The notes under the pieces were generated by a model. That model saw only the letters and a list, made by a program, of their open reading frames with translations. It had not been told where the DNA came from and searched no databases. Below are positions 48,291-62,900 of a DNA stretch of 64,000 nt, piece after piece (position 1 is the first letter of the stretch; each line of letters opens with the position of its first letter). The stretch is taken from positions 125,796 to 189,795 of the forward strand of contig SZWC01001545.1 in the NCBI GenBank assembly GCA_023375785.1, read 5' to 3'. Position numbers and translations under genes: made by a program. The stretch comes from Penium margaritaceum (Eukaryota > Streptophyta > Zygnematophyceae > Desmidiales > Peniaceae).

Positions 48291-51200
48291 ACGGTCAGAG
48301 TGCCCAATCACAGTGCAGATGTACTAGGCAGGATCTTGCAGGTGCAAACAAGGTACAATACTGGTGGCTCGGTGTGGCTATTGTGCGTAATGCATTGACA
48401 AGGTTGGCATGTGCCACTGACCATGACCATTACCACAAGTGACTTTAACTTCTAGGAATCATTACACGAGTCAGCCACTGTCAGAGTACCCAATCACAGT
48501 GCACATCTAATGTGAATGATCTTGCAGTTATAAACAGGGTAAAAAACTGGTGTCTTAGTACGGCTATTGTGCGCAATGCCTTGACAGAGTTGGCATGTGC
48601 CACAGACCATGACCACAATGATTACCAAGTGACTTTAACTTCTACGAATTGTAACACGAGTCAGCCACAGTCCGAGTGCCCACTCACAGTTCACATGTAC
48701 TAGGCATGACCTTCCAGGTATAAACAAGGTAAAATCCGGTGGCTTGGCAGAGCTATTTTGCACAATGCATTGACCAAGTTGGCATGTGCCACTGACCATG
48801 ACCACAAAGTTTACCAAGTACCTTAAACGGCTATGAATCATAACACGAGTCAGCCACGGGCAGAGTGTCCGATCACATTGCAGATATATTGGGCATGACC
48901 TTACAGGTATAAACAAGGTAGAATAATGGTGGCTCAGTGTGGCTATTATGTGCAAGGCATTGACAAAGCTGGCATGTGCCACTGACCATGACCACAAATA
49001 TATCCAAGTGACTTTGACTTCTATTGATCATAACACGAGTCAACCACTGTCAGAGTGTCCAATCACAGTGCAGATATAGTAGGCATGATCTTGCAGGTGC
49101 AAAAAAGGTAGAATATTGGTGGCTCGGTGTGTCTATTGTTCGCAATGCCTTGTTAAAGTTGGCATGTGCCACTGACCATGACCACAAAGTTTACCAAGTA
49201 CCTTAAACGGGTATGAATCATAACACGAGTCAGCGACGGGCAGAGTGTCCAATCACAGTGCAGATATACTAGGCATGAACTTGCAAGTATGAACAAGGTA
49301 GAATACTGGTGGCTCCGTGTGGCTATTGTGCGCAATGCCTTGACAAAGTTTGCATGTGCCACTGACCATGACCACAAATGTATCCAAGTGATTCTTACAT
49401 CTATTGATCATAACACGAGTCAGCCACGGTCAGAGTTTCAAATCACAGTGCAGATGTGCGAGGCATGATGTTGAAGGTTCAAACAAGGTAGAATACTGGT
49501 GGCTCGGAATGGCTATTGTGCGCAATGCCTTGACAATGTTGGCATGTGCCACTGACCATTACCACAATTTTTGCCAAGTGACGTTAACTTCTACGAATCG
49601 TTACACGAGTCAACCACGGTCTGCGTACCCAATCACAGTGTACATTTAATATACATGACCTTGCAGGCATAAACAAGGTAAAAAACCTCTGGCTTGGCAC
49701 GGCTATTGTGCGCAATGCCTTGACAAAGTTGGCATGTGCCACTGACCATGACCACAAAGTTTACCAAGTAACTTTAACATCTACGAGTCGTAACACAAGT
49801 CAGCCACAGTCAGAGTGCCCAATTACAGTTTAGATGTGCTAGGCATGACCTTGCAGGTATAAGCAAGGTAGAAACCGGTGGCTAGGAACAACTATTGTGC
49901 GCAATGCCTTCACAAAGTTGGTATGTGCCACTGACCATGTCCACAAAGTTTACCAAGTGCTTTAAACGGCTATGACTCATAACACGAGTCAGCCACGCTC
50001 AGAGTGTCAAATGACAGTGCAGATGTACTAGGCATGACCTTGCAGGTATAAACAAGGTAGAATACTGGTGGCTCAGTGTGGCTATTGTGCGCAATGTCCT
50101 GACAAAGTTGGCATGTGCCACTGACCATGACCACAAATGTATCAAAGTGACTTTTACTTCTATTGATCATAACACGAGTCAGCCACGGTCAGTGTGTCCA
50201 ATAACAGAGCATATATACTAGGCATGATCTTGCAGGTACAAAAAAGGTAGAGTAATAGTGGCTCAGTGTGGCCATTATGTGCAATGCCTTGACAATGTTG
50301 GCATGTACCACTGACCATGCCCACCAAATTTGGCATGTGCCACTGACCATGACCACAGAGTTTACCAAGTGACTCTAACTTCTACAACTCGTAACACACG
50401 TCAGCCACATTCAGAGTACCCAAGCACAATGCACATCTAGTATGCATGACCTTGCTGTTATAAGCAAGGTAAAAAACCGGTAGCTTGGCACGGCTATTAT
50501 GCACAATGCCTTGACAAAGTTGACATGTGCCACTGACCATGACCACAAAGTTTACCAAGTGCATTTAACAGCTATGAATCATAACACGAGTCAGCCATGG
50601 TTTGAGTGTCCAATCACAGTGCAGATGTACTAAGCATGATCTTGCAGGTGCAAAAAGGGTATAATACTGGTGGTTCGGTGTCGGTATTGTGCGCAATGCC
50701 TTGTCAAAGTTGGCATGTGCCACTGACCATGACCACAAAGTTTACCAATTACCTTGAACGGCTATGAATCCTAAGAAGAGTCAGCCACGGTCAGAGTGTC
50801 CAATGACAGTGCAGATGTACTATGCATGATCTTGCATGTACAAACAAGGTAGAATACTGGTGGCTCGGTGTGGCTATTGTGCGTAATGCCCTGACAGAGT
50901 TGGCATGTTCCACTGACCACGACCACAAATGTATCCAAGTGACTTTTACTTCTATTGATCATAACATGATTCAGCCACCTTCAGAGTGTCCAATCACAGT
51001 GCAGATGTACTAGGCATGATCTTGCAGGTACAAACAAGGTAGAATACTGGTGTCTCGGTGTGGCTATTGTGCGCAATGACCTTACAAAGTTGGCATGTGC
51101 CACCGACCATGACCACAAAGTTTACCAATTGACTTCAACTTCTGCAAATCGTAACACGAGTCAGCCACGATCAGAGTGCCCAATCACAGTACACATCTAG

Positions 51201-52350
51201 TATGAATGACCTTGCAGGCATAAAGAAGGTAAAAAACTGGTGGCTTGGCACGGCTATTGTGCGCAATGCCTTGACAAAGTTGGCATGTGTCACTGACCAT
51301 GACCACACTGTTTACCAAGTACCTTAAACGGCTATGAATCATAACACCAGTCAGCCACGGTCAGAGTTCCCAATCACAGTGCACATCTAATATGCATGAC
51401 CTTGCAGGTATACACAAGGTAAAAAACCAGTGGCTTGGCACGGCTATTGTGCGCAATGCCTTGACAAAGTTGGCATGTGCCAAATTTCATGACCGCAATG
51501 TTTACCAAGTGACTCTAACTTCTACGAATCGAAACACGGATCCGCCACATTCAAAGTGCCTAATCACATTGAACATCTAATATGCATTACCTTTCAGGTA
51601 TAAACAAGGTAAAAGACCGGTGGCTTGGCAGGACTATTGTGCGCAATGCCTTGACAAAGTTGGCATGTGCCACTGACCATGATCACAAAGCTTACCAAGT
51701 ACCTTAAACGGCTATGAATCATAACACCAGTCAGCCACGGTCAGAGTGTCTAATCTCAGTACAGATATACTGGGTATGACCTTACAGGTATAAACAAGGT
51801 AGAATACCGGTGGCTCGGTATGGCTATTGTGTGCAATGCCCTGACAAAGTTGGCATGTGCCACTGACCATGACCACAAGTGTATCCAAGTGACTTTTACT
51901 TTTATTGATCATAACGTGAGTCAGCCACGGTTAGAGTGTCCAAACACAGTGCAGATGTACTAAGCATGATCTTGCAGGTGTAAACAAGATGGAATACTGG
52001 TGGCTCGGTGTGGCTGGTGTGCGCAATGCCTTGACAAAGTTGGCATGTGCCACTGACCATGACCAAAAGGTTTACCAAGTGAATTTAACTTCTACGAATC
52101 GTAACACGAGTCAGCCACGGTTAGAGTGCCCAATCACAGTGCAGATCAGATATGCATAACCTGGCAGGTATAAACTAGTTAAAAAACCAGTGGCTTGGCA
52201 CGGCTATTGTGTGCAATGCCTTGACAAAGTTGGCATGTGCCAGTGACCATGACCACAAAGTTTACCAAGTACCTTAAACGGCTATGAATCATAAGATGAG
52301 TCAGGCACGGTCAGAGTGTTCAATCACATTGCAGATATACTGGGCATGAT

Positions 52351-52470
52351 CTTGCACGTGTAAGCTATAATACAGGTGGCTCGGAATGGCTATGGTACGC
52401 AATGGCTTGACAAAGTTGGCATGTGCCACTGACCACGACGACAAATGTATGGAAGTGAGTTTTACTTCTA
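52351..52470 (+). repeat. Type D satellite variant
   Basis: Copy II counterpart of 37351-37470, with TTGCACGTGTAAGCTATAAT and GAAGTGAGTTTTACTTC; only a few bases differ. Confidence 0.75.
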
Positions 52471-55400
52471 TTGATCACAACACGAGTCAGCCACAGTCAG
52501 AGTGCCCAATCACAGTGCAGATGCACTAGGCAGGATCTTGTAGGTGCAAACAAGGTAGAATACTGGTGGCTCGGTGTGGCTATTGTGCGCAATGCCTTGA
52601 CAAGGTTGGCATGTCCCACTGACCATGAGCACAAAGTTTACACAGTGACTTAAACTTCTACGAATTGTAACACGCGTCAGCCAAAGTCAGAGGGCCCAAT
52701 CACAGTTCACATGTACTAGGCATGACCTTACAGGTATAAACAAGGTAAAAATCCGGTGGCTTGACACAGCTTTTGTGCGCAATGCCTTGACAAAGTTGGC
52801 ATGTGCCACTGACCATGACCATAAATGTATCCAAGTGACTTTTACATCTATTGATCATAACACAAGTCAGCCACGGTCAGAGTGTCCAATCACATTGCAG
52901 ATGTACTAGGCATTATCTTGAAGGTTCAAACAAGGTAGAACACCGGTGGTTCGGAATGGCTATTGTGCGTAATGCCTTTACGATGTTGGCATGTGCCACT
53001 GACCATGACCACAAAGTTTACCGAGTGACCTTACCTTCTACGAATCGTAACACGAGTAAACCACGGTCAGAGTGCCCAATCACAGTGTACATCTAATGTG
53101 CATGACCTTGCAGGTATAAACAAGGTAAAAACCGGTGGCTTGGCACGGCAATTGTGCGCAATGCCTTGACAAAGTTGGCATGTGCCAATGACCATGACCA
53201 GAACGTTTACCAGGTGACTTTAACGTCTACGACCGTAACACGAGTCAGCCACAGTGAGAGTGCCCAATCACAGTTCAAATGTACTAGGCATGACCTTGCA
53301 GGTATAAACAAGGTAAAAAACAGGTGGCTTGGCACGGCAATTGTGCACAATGCCTTGACAAAGTTGGCATGTGCCAGTGACCATGACCACAAAGTTGACC
53401 AAGTACCTTAAACAGCTATGACTCATAACACGAGTCAGCCACGGTCGGAGTGTCCAATGACAGTGCAGATGTACTAGGCATGCTCTTACAGGTACAAACA
53501 AGGTGGAATACTGGAGGCTCGGTGTGGCTGTTGTGCGCAATACCATGACAAAGTTCGCATTTGCCAGTGACCATGACGACAAATGTATCCAAGTGACTTT
53601 TACTTCTATTGATCATAACACGAGCCAGCCACGGTCAGAGTGTCCATTCACAGTGCAGACATACTATGCATGATCTTGCATGTACAAACAAGGTAGAATA
53701 CTGGTGTCTCGGTTTGGCTATTGTGCGCAATGACTTGACAAAGTTGGCATGTGCCACTGACCATGACCACACAGTTTACCAAATGACGCTAACTTCTAGG
53801 AATCCTAACACAAGTCAGCCACGGTCAGAGTGCCCAATCACAATGCACATCTAATATGCATGACCTTACAGGTATACCAATGGTAAAAACCGGTCGCTTG
53901 GCACGGCTATTATGGGCAATGACTTGGCAAAGTTGGCATGTGCCACGTACCATGACCACAATGTTTACCAAGTGGCTTTAGCTTCTACGAGTCGTAACAC
54001 GAGTCAGCCACATTCAGAGTGCCCAATCACAGTGCACATCTAAGAAGCATGACCTCGCAGGCATAAACAAGGTAAAACACCGGTGGCTTGGCACGGCTAT
54101 TGTGCGCAATGCCTTGACAAAGTTGGCATGTGCCACTGACCATGACCACAATGTTTACCAAGTGCCTTAAACGGCTATGAATCATAACACGCGTCACCCA
54201 CGGTCAAAGAGTCCAATCACAGTGCAGATGTACTAGGCATGATCTTGCAGGTGCAAACAAGGTAGAATACGGGTGGCTTGGTGTGGCTATTGTGCGCAAT
54301 GCCTTGACAAAGTTGGCATGTGCCACTGACCATGACCACAAATGCATCCAAGTGACTTTTAAATCTATTGATCATAATACGAGTCAACCACGGTCAGAGT
54401 GTCCAGTCACAGTGCAGATGTACTAGGAATGATCTTGCAGGTTCAAACAAGGTAGAGTACTGGTGGCTCGGACTGGCGATTGTTGACACTGTTGGCATGT
54501 GCCACTGACCATGACCACAAAGTTTACTAGGTGACTTTACCTTATACGAATCGTAACACGAGTCAACCACGGTCATAGTGTCCAATCACAGTGCACACCT
54601 AATATGCTCGCCTTGCATGTATAAACAAGGTAAAAAAGTGGTTTCTTGGCACGCCTATTGTGCGCAATGCCTTGAACAAGTTGGCATGTGCCACTGACCA
54701 TGACCACAAAGTATACCAAGTGACTTTATTTTCTACAAATCGTAACACGTGTCAGCTACAGTCAGAGTGCCCAATCACAGTTCAGATGTACTAGGCATGA
54801 CCTTACAGGAATAAAAAAGGAAAAAAACGGGTGGCTTGGCACGACAATTGCGCGCAATGCCTTGACAAAGTTGGCATGTTCCACTGACTATGACCACAAA
54901 GTCTACTAAGTACCTTAAACGGCTATGACTCATAACACGAGTCATCCACACTCAGAGTGTCCAATCACAGTGCAGATGTCCTAGGCATGATCGTACAGGT
55001 ACGAACAAGGTAGAATTCTGGTGGTTCGGTGTTGCTATTGTGCGCAATGCCTTGACAAAGCCGGCATGTGCCACTGACCATGACCACAAATGTATCCAAG
55101 TGACATTTACTTCTATTGATCATAACATGAGTCAGCCACGGTCAGAGTGACCAATCACAGTGCAGATGTACTAGGCATAATCTTGCAGGTACAAACAAGG
55201 TAGAATACTGGTGTCTCAGTGTGGCTGTTTTGTGCAATGACTTTACAAAGTTGGAATGTGCCACTGACGACGACCACATAGTCTACCAAATGAACTTAAC
55301 TTCTACGGATCGTAACACAAGTCAACCATGGTCAAAGTGCCCAATCACAGTGCACATCTAATATGCATGACCTTACAGGTATACACAATGTAAAAAACCG

Positions 55401-58400
55401 GTGGCTTGGCACGGCTATTGTGCGCAATGCCTTGACAAAGTTGGCATGTGCCACTGACCATGACCACAAAGTTTACCAAGTGACTTTAACTTCTACGAAT
55501 TGTAACACGAGTCAGCCACATTCAGAGTGCCCAAGCATAGTGCACATCTAATATGCATGACCTTGCAGGTATCAAGAAGGCAAAAAACTGGTGGCTTGGC
55601 ACGGCTATTGTGCGCAATGTCTTGACAAAGTTGGCATGTGCCACTGACCATGACCACACAGTTTACCAAGTACCTTAAACGGCTACGAATCATAACACGC
55701 GTCACCCACGGTCATAGTGTCCAATCACTGTGCAGATGTACTAGGCATGATCTTGAAGGTGCAAACAAGGTAGAATACTGGTGGCTCGGTATAGCTATTA
55801 TTTGGAATGCCTTTACAAAGTTGGCATGTGCAACTGACCATGACCACAAAGTCTACCAAGTGACTTTATCTTCTACAAATCGTAACACGAGTCAGCTACA
55901 GTCAGAGTGCCCAATCACAATTCAGATGTACGAGGCATGACCTTGTAGGAATTAACAAGATAAAGAACCGGTGGCTTGGCACGACTATTGTGCACAATGC
56001 CTTGACAACGTTGGCATGTGCCCATGACCATGACCACAAAGTATACCAAGTACCTGAAACGGCTATGACTCATAACACGAGTCAGCCGCGGTCAGAGTGT
56101 CCAATCACAGTGCAGATGTACTAGGCATGATCTTGCAGGTACAAACAAGGTAGAACACTGGTGGCTCGGTGTTGGCTATTGTGCGCAATGCCTTGACAAA
56201 GTTGGCATGTGCCACTGACCATGACCACAAATGCATCCAAGTGACGTTTACTTCTATTGATCATAACACGAGTCAGCCACGGTCAGAGTGTCCAATCACA
56301 GTACAGATGTACTAGACATGATCTTGCAGGTACAAAGAAGGTAGAATACTGGTGTCTCGGTGTGGCTGTTTTGTGCAATGACTGGACAAAGTTGGCATGT
56401 GCCACTGACCATGACCAAAACGTTTACCAAGTGACCTTAACTTCTACGAATCGTAACACAAGTCAACCATGGTCAAAGTGCCCAATCACAGTGCAAATCT
56501 AATATGCATGACCTTACAGGTATACACAATGTAAAAAACCAGTGGCTTGGCACGGCTATTGTGCGCAATGCCTTGACAAAGTTCGCATGTGCCACTGACC
56601 ATGACCACAAAGTTTACCAAGTGACTTTAACTTCTACGAATCATAACACGAGTCAGCCACATTCAGAGTGTCAAATCATAGTGCACATCTAATATGCAGG
56701 ACCTTGCAGGTATAAAGAAGGTAAAAAACCGTTGGCTTGGCACGGGTATTGTGCGCAATGCCTTGACAAAGTTGGCACGTGCCACTGACCATGACCACAC
56801 TGTTTACCAAGTACCTTAAACGGCTACGAATCATAACACGCGTCGCCCACGGCCAGAGTGACTAATCACTGTGCAGATGTACTAGGAATGATCTTGAAGG
56901 TGCAAACAAGGTATAATACTGGTGGCTCGGTGTGGCTATTGTGCGGAATGCCTTGACAAAGTTGGCATGTGCCACTGACCATGATCACAAAGTTTACCAG
57001 GTGACTTTAACTTCTACGAATCGCAAGACGAGTCAGCCACGATCAGAGTGCCCAATCATAGTACACATATAATATGCATGACCTTGCTGGTATAAACAAG
57101 GTAACAAACCGGTGGCTTGGCACGGCTATTGTGCGCAATCCCTTGACAAAGTTGCCATGTGCCACTGACCGTGACCACAACGTTTACCAAGTACATTAAA
57201 CGGATATGAATTATAACACGAGACAGGCACGGTCAGAGTGTCCAATCACATTGCAGATATACTGGGCATGACCTTACAGGTATAAACAAGGTAGAATACT
57301 GGTGGCTCGGTGTGGCTATTGTGTGCAATGCCTTGACAAATTGGCATGTGCCACTGACCATGACCACAAAGTGTACCAAGTGACTTTAACTTCTACGAAT
57401 CTCAACACAAGTCAGCCACGGTCAGAGTGCCCAATCACAGTGCACATCTAGTATGCATGACGTTGCAGGTCTAAAGAAGGTAAAAAACCGTTGGCTTGGC
57501 ACGGCTATTGTACGCAATGCCTTGACAAAGTTAACATGTGCCACTGACCATGACCACACTGTTTACCAAGTACCTCAAACGGCTATGAATCACAACACGC
57601 GTCACCCACGGTCAGAGTGTCCAATCACAGTGCAGATGTACTAGGCATGATCTTGAAGGTACAAAAAAGGTGGAATACTGGTGGCTCGGTGTGGCTATTG
57701 TGCGCAATGCCTTGACAAAGTTCGCATGTGCCACTGACCATGACCACACTGTTTACCAAGTACCTCAAACGGCTATGAATCACAACACGCGTCACCCACG
57801 GTCAGAGTGTCCAATCACAGTACAGATATACTGGGCATGACCTTACAGGTATAAACAAGGTAGAATACTGGTGGCTCGGTGTGGCTATTGTGCGCAATGC
57901 CTTGACACAGTTGGCATGTGCCACTGACCATGATCACAATGTTTACCAAGTGACTTTAACTTCTACGAATCGTAACACGAGTCAGCCACAGTCAGAGTGC
58001 CCAATCATAGTACACATCTAATATGCATGACCTTGCTGGTATAAGCAAGGTAAAAATTTGGTGGCTTGGCACGGCTATTGTGCGCAATGCCTTGACAAAG
58101 TTGGCATGTGCCACTGACCATGACCACAAAGTTTACCAAGTGACTTTGACTTCTACGAATCGTAACACGAGTCAGACACATTCAGAGTGCACAATCACAT
58201 TGCACATCTAACGTGCATGACTGTGCAGGTCTAGAGAAGGAAAACAACCGGTGGCTTGGCACAACTTTTGTGCGCAATACCTTGACAAAGTTGGCATGTG
58301 CCACTGAGCATGACAACACTGTTTACCAAGTACCTTTAAAGGCTATGCATCATAACACGCGTCACCCACTGTCAGAGTGTCCAATCACAGTGCAGATGTA

Positions 58401-61400
58401 CTAGGCATGATCTTGAAGGTGCAAACAAGGTAGAATACTGGTGGCTCAGTGTGGCTATTGCGCGCAACGGCTTGACAAGATTGGCATGTGCCACTGACCA
58501 TGATCACAAAGTTTACCATGTGAATTTAACTTATACGAATCGTAACACGAGTCAGCCACAGTCAGAGTGCCCAATCATAGTACACATCTAATATGCATGA
58601 CCTTGCTGGTATAAACAAGGTAAAAAACTGGTGGCTTGGCACGGCTATTGTGGGCAATGCCTTCAGAAAGTTGGCATGTGCCACTGACCATGACCACAAG
58701 GTTTACCAAGTACATTAAACGGCTATGAATTTCAACACGAGTCAGCCACGGTCAGAGTGTCCAATCACAGTGTAGACATACTGGGCATGACCTCACAGGT
58801 GTAAGCAAGGTAGAATACTGGTGGCTTGGTGTGGCTATTGTGCGCAATGCCTTGATGAATTGGCATGTGCCACTGACCATGACCGCATAGTTTACCAAGT
58901 GACGTTTACGTCTATTGATCATAACACGAATCAGCCACGGTCAGAGTGTCCAATCACAGTGCAGATGTATTAGGCATGATCTTGCAGGTGCAAACAAGGT
59001 AAAACACCTGTGCCTTGGTGTGGCTACTGTGCGCAATGCCTTGACACATTGGCCTGTGCCACTGACCATGACCACAATGTTTACCATGTGACTTTAACTT
59101 CTACGAATCGTAACACAAGTCAGCCACGGTCAGAGTGCCCAACCACAGTGCACATCTAATATGCATGACCTTACAGGTATACACAAGGTAAAAAACCGGT
59201 GGCTTGGCACGGCTATTGTGCGCAATGCCTTGACAAAGTTCGCATGTGCCACTGACCATGACCACAAAGTTTACCAAGTGACTTTAACTTCTACGAATCG
59301 TACCACAAGTCAGCCACATTCATAGTGCCCAATCACAGTGCACATCAGATATGCATGACCTTGCAGGTATAAAGAAGGTAAAAAACCATTGGCTTGGCAC
59401 TGCTATTGTGCGCAATACCTTCACAAAGTTGGCATGTGCCACTGACCATGACCACACAGTTTACCAAATACCTTAAACGGCTATGAATCATAACACGCGT
59501 CACCTACGGTCAGAGTGTCCAATCACAGTGCAGATGTACTAGGCATGATCTTGAAGGTGCAAAAAAGGTAGAATACAGGTGGCTCAGTGTGGCTACTGTG
59601 CGCAATGCCTTGACAAAGTTGGCATGTGCCACTGACCATGATCACAAAATTTACCAAGTGACTTTCTACGAATCGTAACACGAGTCAGCCACGGTCAGAG
59701 TGCCCAATCGTAGTACACATGTAATATGCAAGACCTTGCTGGTATAAACAAGGTAAAAACCTGGTGGATTGGCATGACTATTGTGCGCAATGTCTTGACA
59801 AAGTTGGCATGTGCCACTGAACATGACCACAAAGTTTACCAAGTACATTAAACGGCTATGATTTATAACACGAGTCAGCCACGGTCAGAGTGTCCAATCA
59901 CAGTACAGATATACTGGGCATGACCTTACAGGTATAAAAAAGGTAGAATACTGGTGGTTTGGTGTGGCTATTGTGTGCAATGCCTTGACAAATTGGCATG
60001 TGCCACTGACCATGACCACAAAGTTTACCATGTGACATTCACTTATACGAATAGTAACACACGTCAGCCACAGTCAGAGTGCCCAATCACAGTGCACATG
60101 TAATATGCATGACCTTACAGGTACACACAAGGTAAAAAACCGGTGGCTTGGCATGGCTATTGTGCGCAATGCCTTGACAAAGGTGGCATGTGCCACTGAC
60201 CATGACCACAAAGTCTACCAAGTGACTTTAACGTCTACGAATTGTAACATGAGCCAGCCACATTCAGAGTGCCCAATCACAGTGCACATCTAATATGCAT
60301 GACCTTGCAGGTATAAAGAAGGTAAAAAACCGGTGGCTTGGCACGGCTATTGTGCGCAATACCTTGACAAAGTTGGCATGTGCCACTGACCATGACCACA
60401 CTGTTTACCAAGTACCTTAAACGGCTATGAATCATAACACGCCTCACCCACGGTCAGAGTGTCAAATCACAGTGCAGATGTACTAAGCACGATCTTGAAG
60501 GTGCAAACAAGGTAGAATACTGGTGGCTCGGTGTGGCTATTGTGCGCAATGCTTTGACAAAGTTGGCATGTGCCACTGACCACGATCACAAAGTTTACCA
60601 AGTAACTTTAACTTCTACGAGTCGTAACACGAGCCAGCCACGGTCAGATTGCCCAGTCATAGTACACATCTAATATGCATGACCTTGCTGGTATATACAA
60701 GGTAAAAAACTGGTGGCTTGGCACGGTTATTGTGCGCGATGCCTTGACAAAGTTGGCATGTGCCACTGACCATGACCACAAAGTTTACCACGTACATTAA
60801 ACGGCTATGAATTATTTAACGAGTCAGCCACGGTCAGAGTGTCCAATCACAGTGCAGATATACTGGGCATGACCTCACGGGTATAAACCAGGTAGAATAC
60901 TGGTGGCTCGGAGTGGCTATTGTAAGCAATGCCTTGATAAATTTGAATGTTCCACTGACCATGACCACAAAGTTTACCAAGTGACGTTTACGTCTATTGA
61001 TCATAACACGAGTCAGCCACGGTCAGAGTGTCCAATCACAGTGCAGATGTATTAGGCATGATCTTGCAGGTGCAAACAAGGTAAAACACCTGTGCCTTGG
61101 TGTGGCTACTCTGCGCAATGCCTTGACAAAGTTGGCATGTGCCACTGACCATGACCACAACGCTTACCAAGTGACTTTAACTTCTACGAATCCTAACACG
61201 AGTCAGCCATGGTCAGAGTGCCCAATCACAGAGCACATCTAACACGCATGACCTTGCAGGTATAAACAAGGTAAAAAACCGGTGGCTTGGCACCGCTATT
61301 GTGCGCAAAGCCTTGACAAAGTTGGCATGTGCCACTGACTATGACCACAAAGTTTACCAAGTGACTTAACTTCTACGATTTGTAACACAAGTCAGCCACA

Positions 61401-62759
61401 TTCAGAGTACCCAATCACAGTGCACATATAACATGCACGACCTTACAGGTATAAACAAGGTAAAAAACCGGTGCCTTGGCATGGCTATTGTGCGCAATGC
61501 CTTGACAGAGTTGGCATGTGCCACTGACCATGACCACAAAGTTTACCAAGTGACTTTAACATCCACGAATTGTAACACGAGTCAGCCACATTCAGAGTGC
61601 CACATCTAATATTCATGACCTTGCCGGTATAAAGAAGGTAAAAAAACTGGTGGCTTGGCACGGCTATTGTGCGTAATGCCTTGACAAAGTTGGCATGTGC
61701 CACTGACCATGACCACACTGTTTACCAAGTACCTTAAGCGGCTACGAATTATAACACGCGTCACCCACGGTCAGAGTGTCCAATCACAGTTCAGATGTAC
61801 TAGACATGCTCCTGAAGGTACAAGCAAGGTAGAATACTGGTGGCTCGGTGTGGCTATTGTGTGCAATGCCTCGACAAAGTTGGCATGTGCCAATGACCAT
61901 GATCACAAAGTTTACCAAGTGACATTAACTTCTACGAATGGTGAGACGAGTCAGCCACGGTCAGAGTACCCAATCATAGTACACATCTAATATGCATGAC
62001 CTGACTGGTATGAACAAGGTAAAAAACCGGTGGCTTGGCATGGCTATTGTGCGCAATGCCTAGACAAAGTTGGCATAAGCCACTGACCATGACCACACAT
62101 TTTACCAAGTACATTAAACGGCTATGAATTATAACACGAGTCAGCCACTGTCAGAGTGTCCAATCACAGTTCAGATATACTGGGCATGACCTTATAGGTA
62201 TAAACAAGGTAGAATACTGGAGGCTCATTGTGGCTATTGTGCGCAATGCCTTGACAAATTGGCATGTGCCACTGACCATGACCACAAAGTTTACCAAGTA
62301 GCTTCAACTTCTATGAATCGTAACACAAGTCAGCCACGGTCAGAGTGCCCAATCACAGTGCACATCTAATATGCATGACCTTGCAGGTATACACAAGGTA
62401 AAAACCCGGTGGCTTGGGCTGGCTATTGTGCGCAATACCTTGACAAAAGTGGCATGTGCCACTAACAATGATCACAAAGTTTACCAAGTGACTTTAACTT
62501 CTACAAATCGTAGCACGAGTCAGCCACGGTCAGAGTGCCCAATCACAGTGCACATCTAATATGCATGACCTTGCAGGTATAAACAAGTTTAAAAACCGGT
62601 GGCTTGGCACGGCTATTGTGCCCAATGCCTTGACAAAGTTGGCATGTGCCACTGACCATGACCACAAAGTTTACCAAGTACCTTAAACGGCTATGAATCA
62701 TAAGACGAGTCAGCCACGGTCAGAGTGTCCAATCACAGTGCAGATATCCTGGGCATCAT

Positions 62760-62900
62760 CTTGCACGTATAAGCTATAATACAAGTGGCTCGGTGTGGCT
62801 ATTGTGCGCAATGCCTTGACAAAGTTGGCATGTGCCACTGAGCATGACCACAAATGTATCCAAGTGAGTTTTACTTTTATTGATAATAAGACAAGTCAGC
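62760..62900 (+). repeat. Type D satellite variant
   Basis: Copy II counterpart of 48150-48290, with TTGCACGTATAAGCTATAAT and CAAGTGAGTTTTACTTTTAT. Confidence 0.75.

Larger units (their letters stand above)
31692..49199 (+). repeat. Large tandem segmental duplication of satellite, copy I
   Basis: It matches 49771-63810 monomer by monomer. Corresponding points: 31891/49970, 33841/50167, 34436/50771, 36333/51712, 37471/52471, 38454/53268, 41691/56504, 43020/58023, 47086/61697, 48635/63246. Offsets change in steps close to multiples of 190 bp, as expected from unequal exchange. In a stretch compared by eye (about 38455-38745 against +14814) there are only about five differences in 290 bases. 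Similarity is lost at 49200, where ACCAAGTA continues CCTTAAACGG here but ACTGTAACTT in copy II. Confidence 0.85.
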
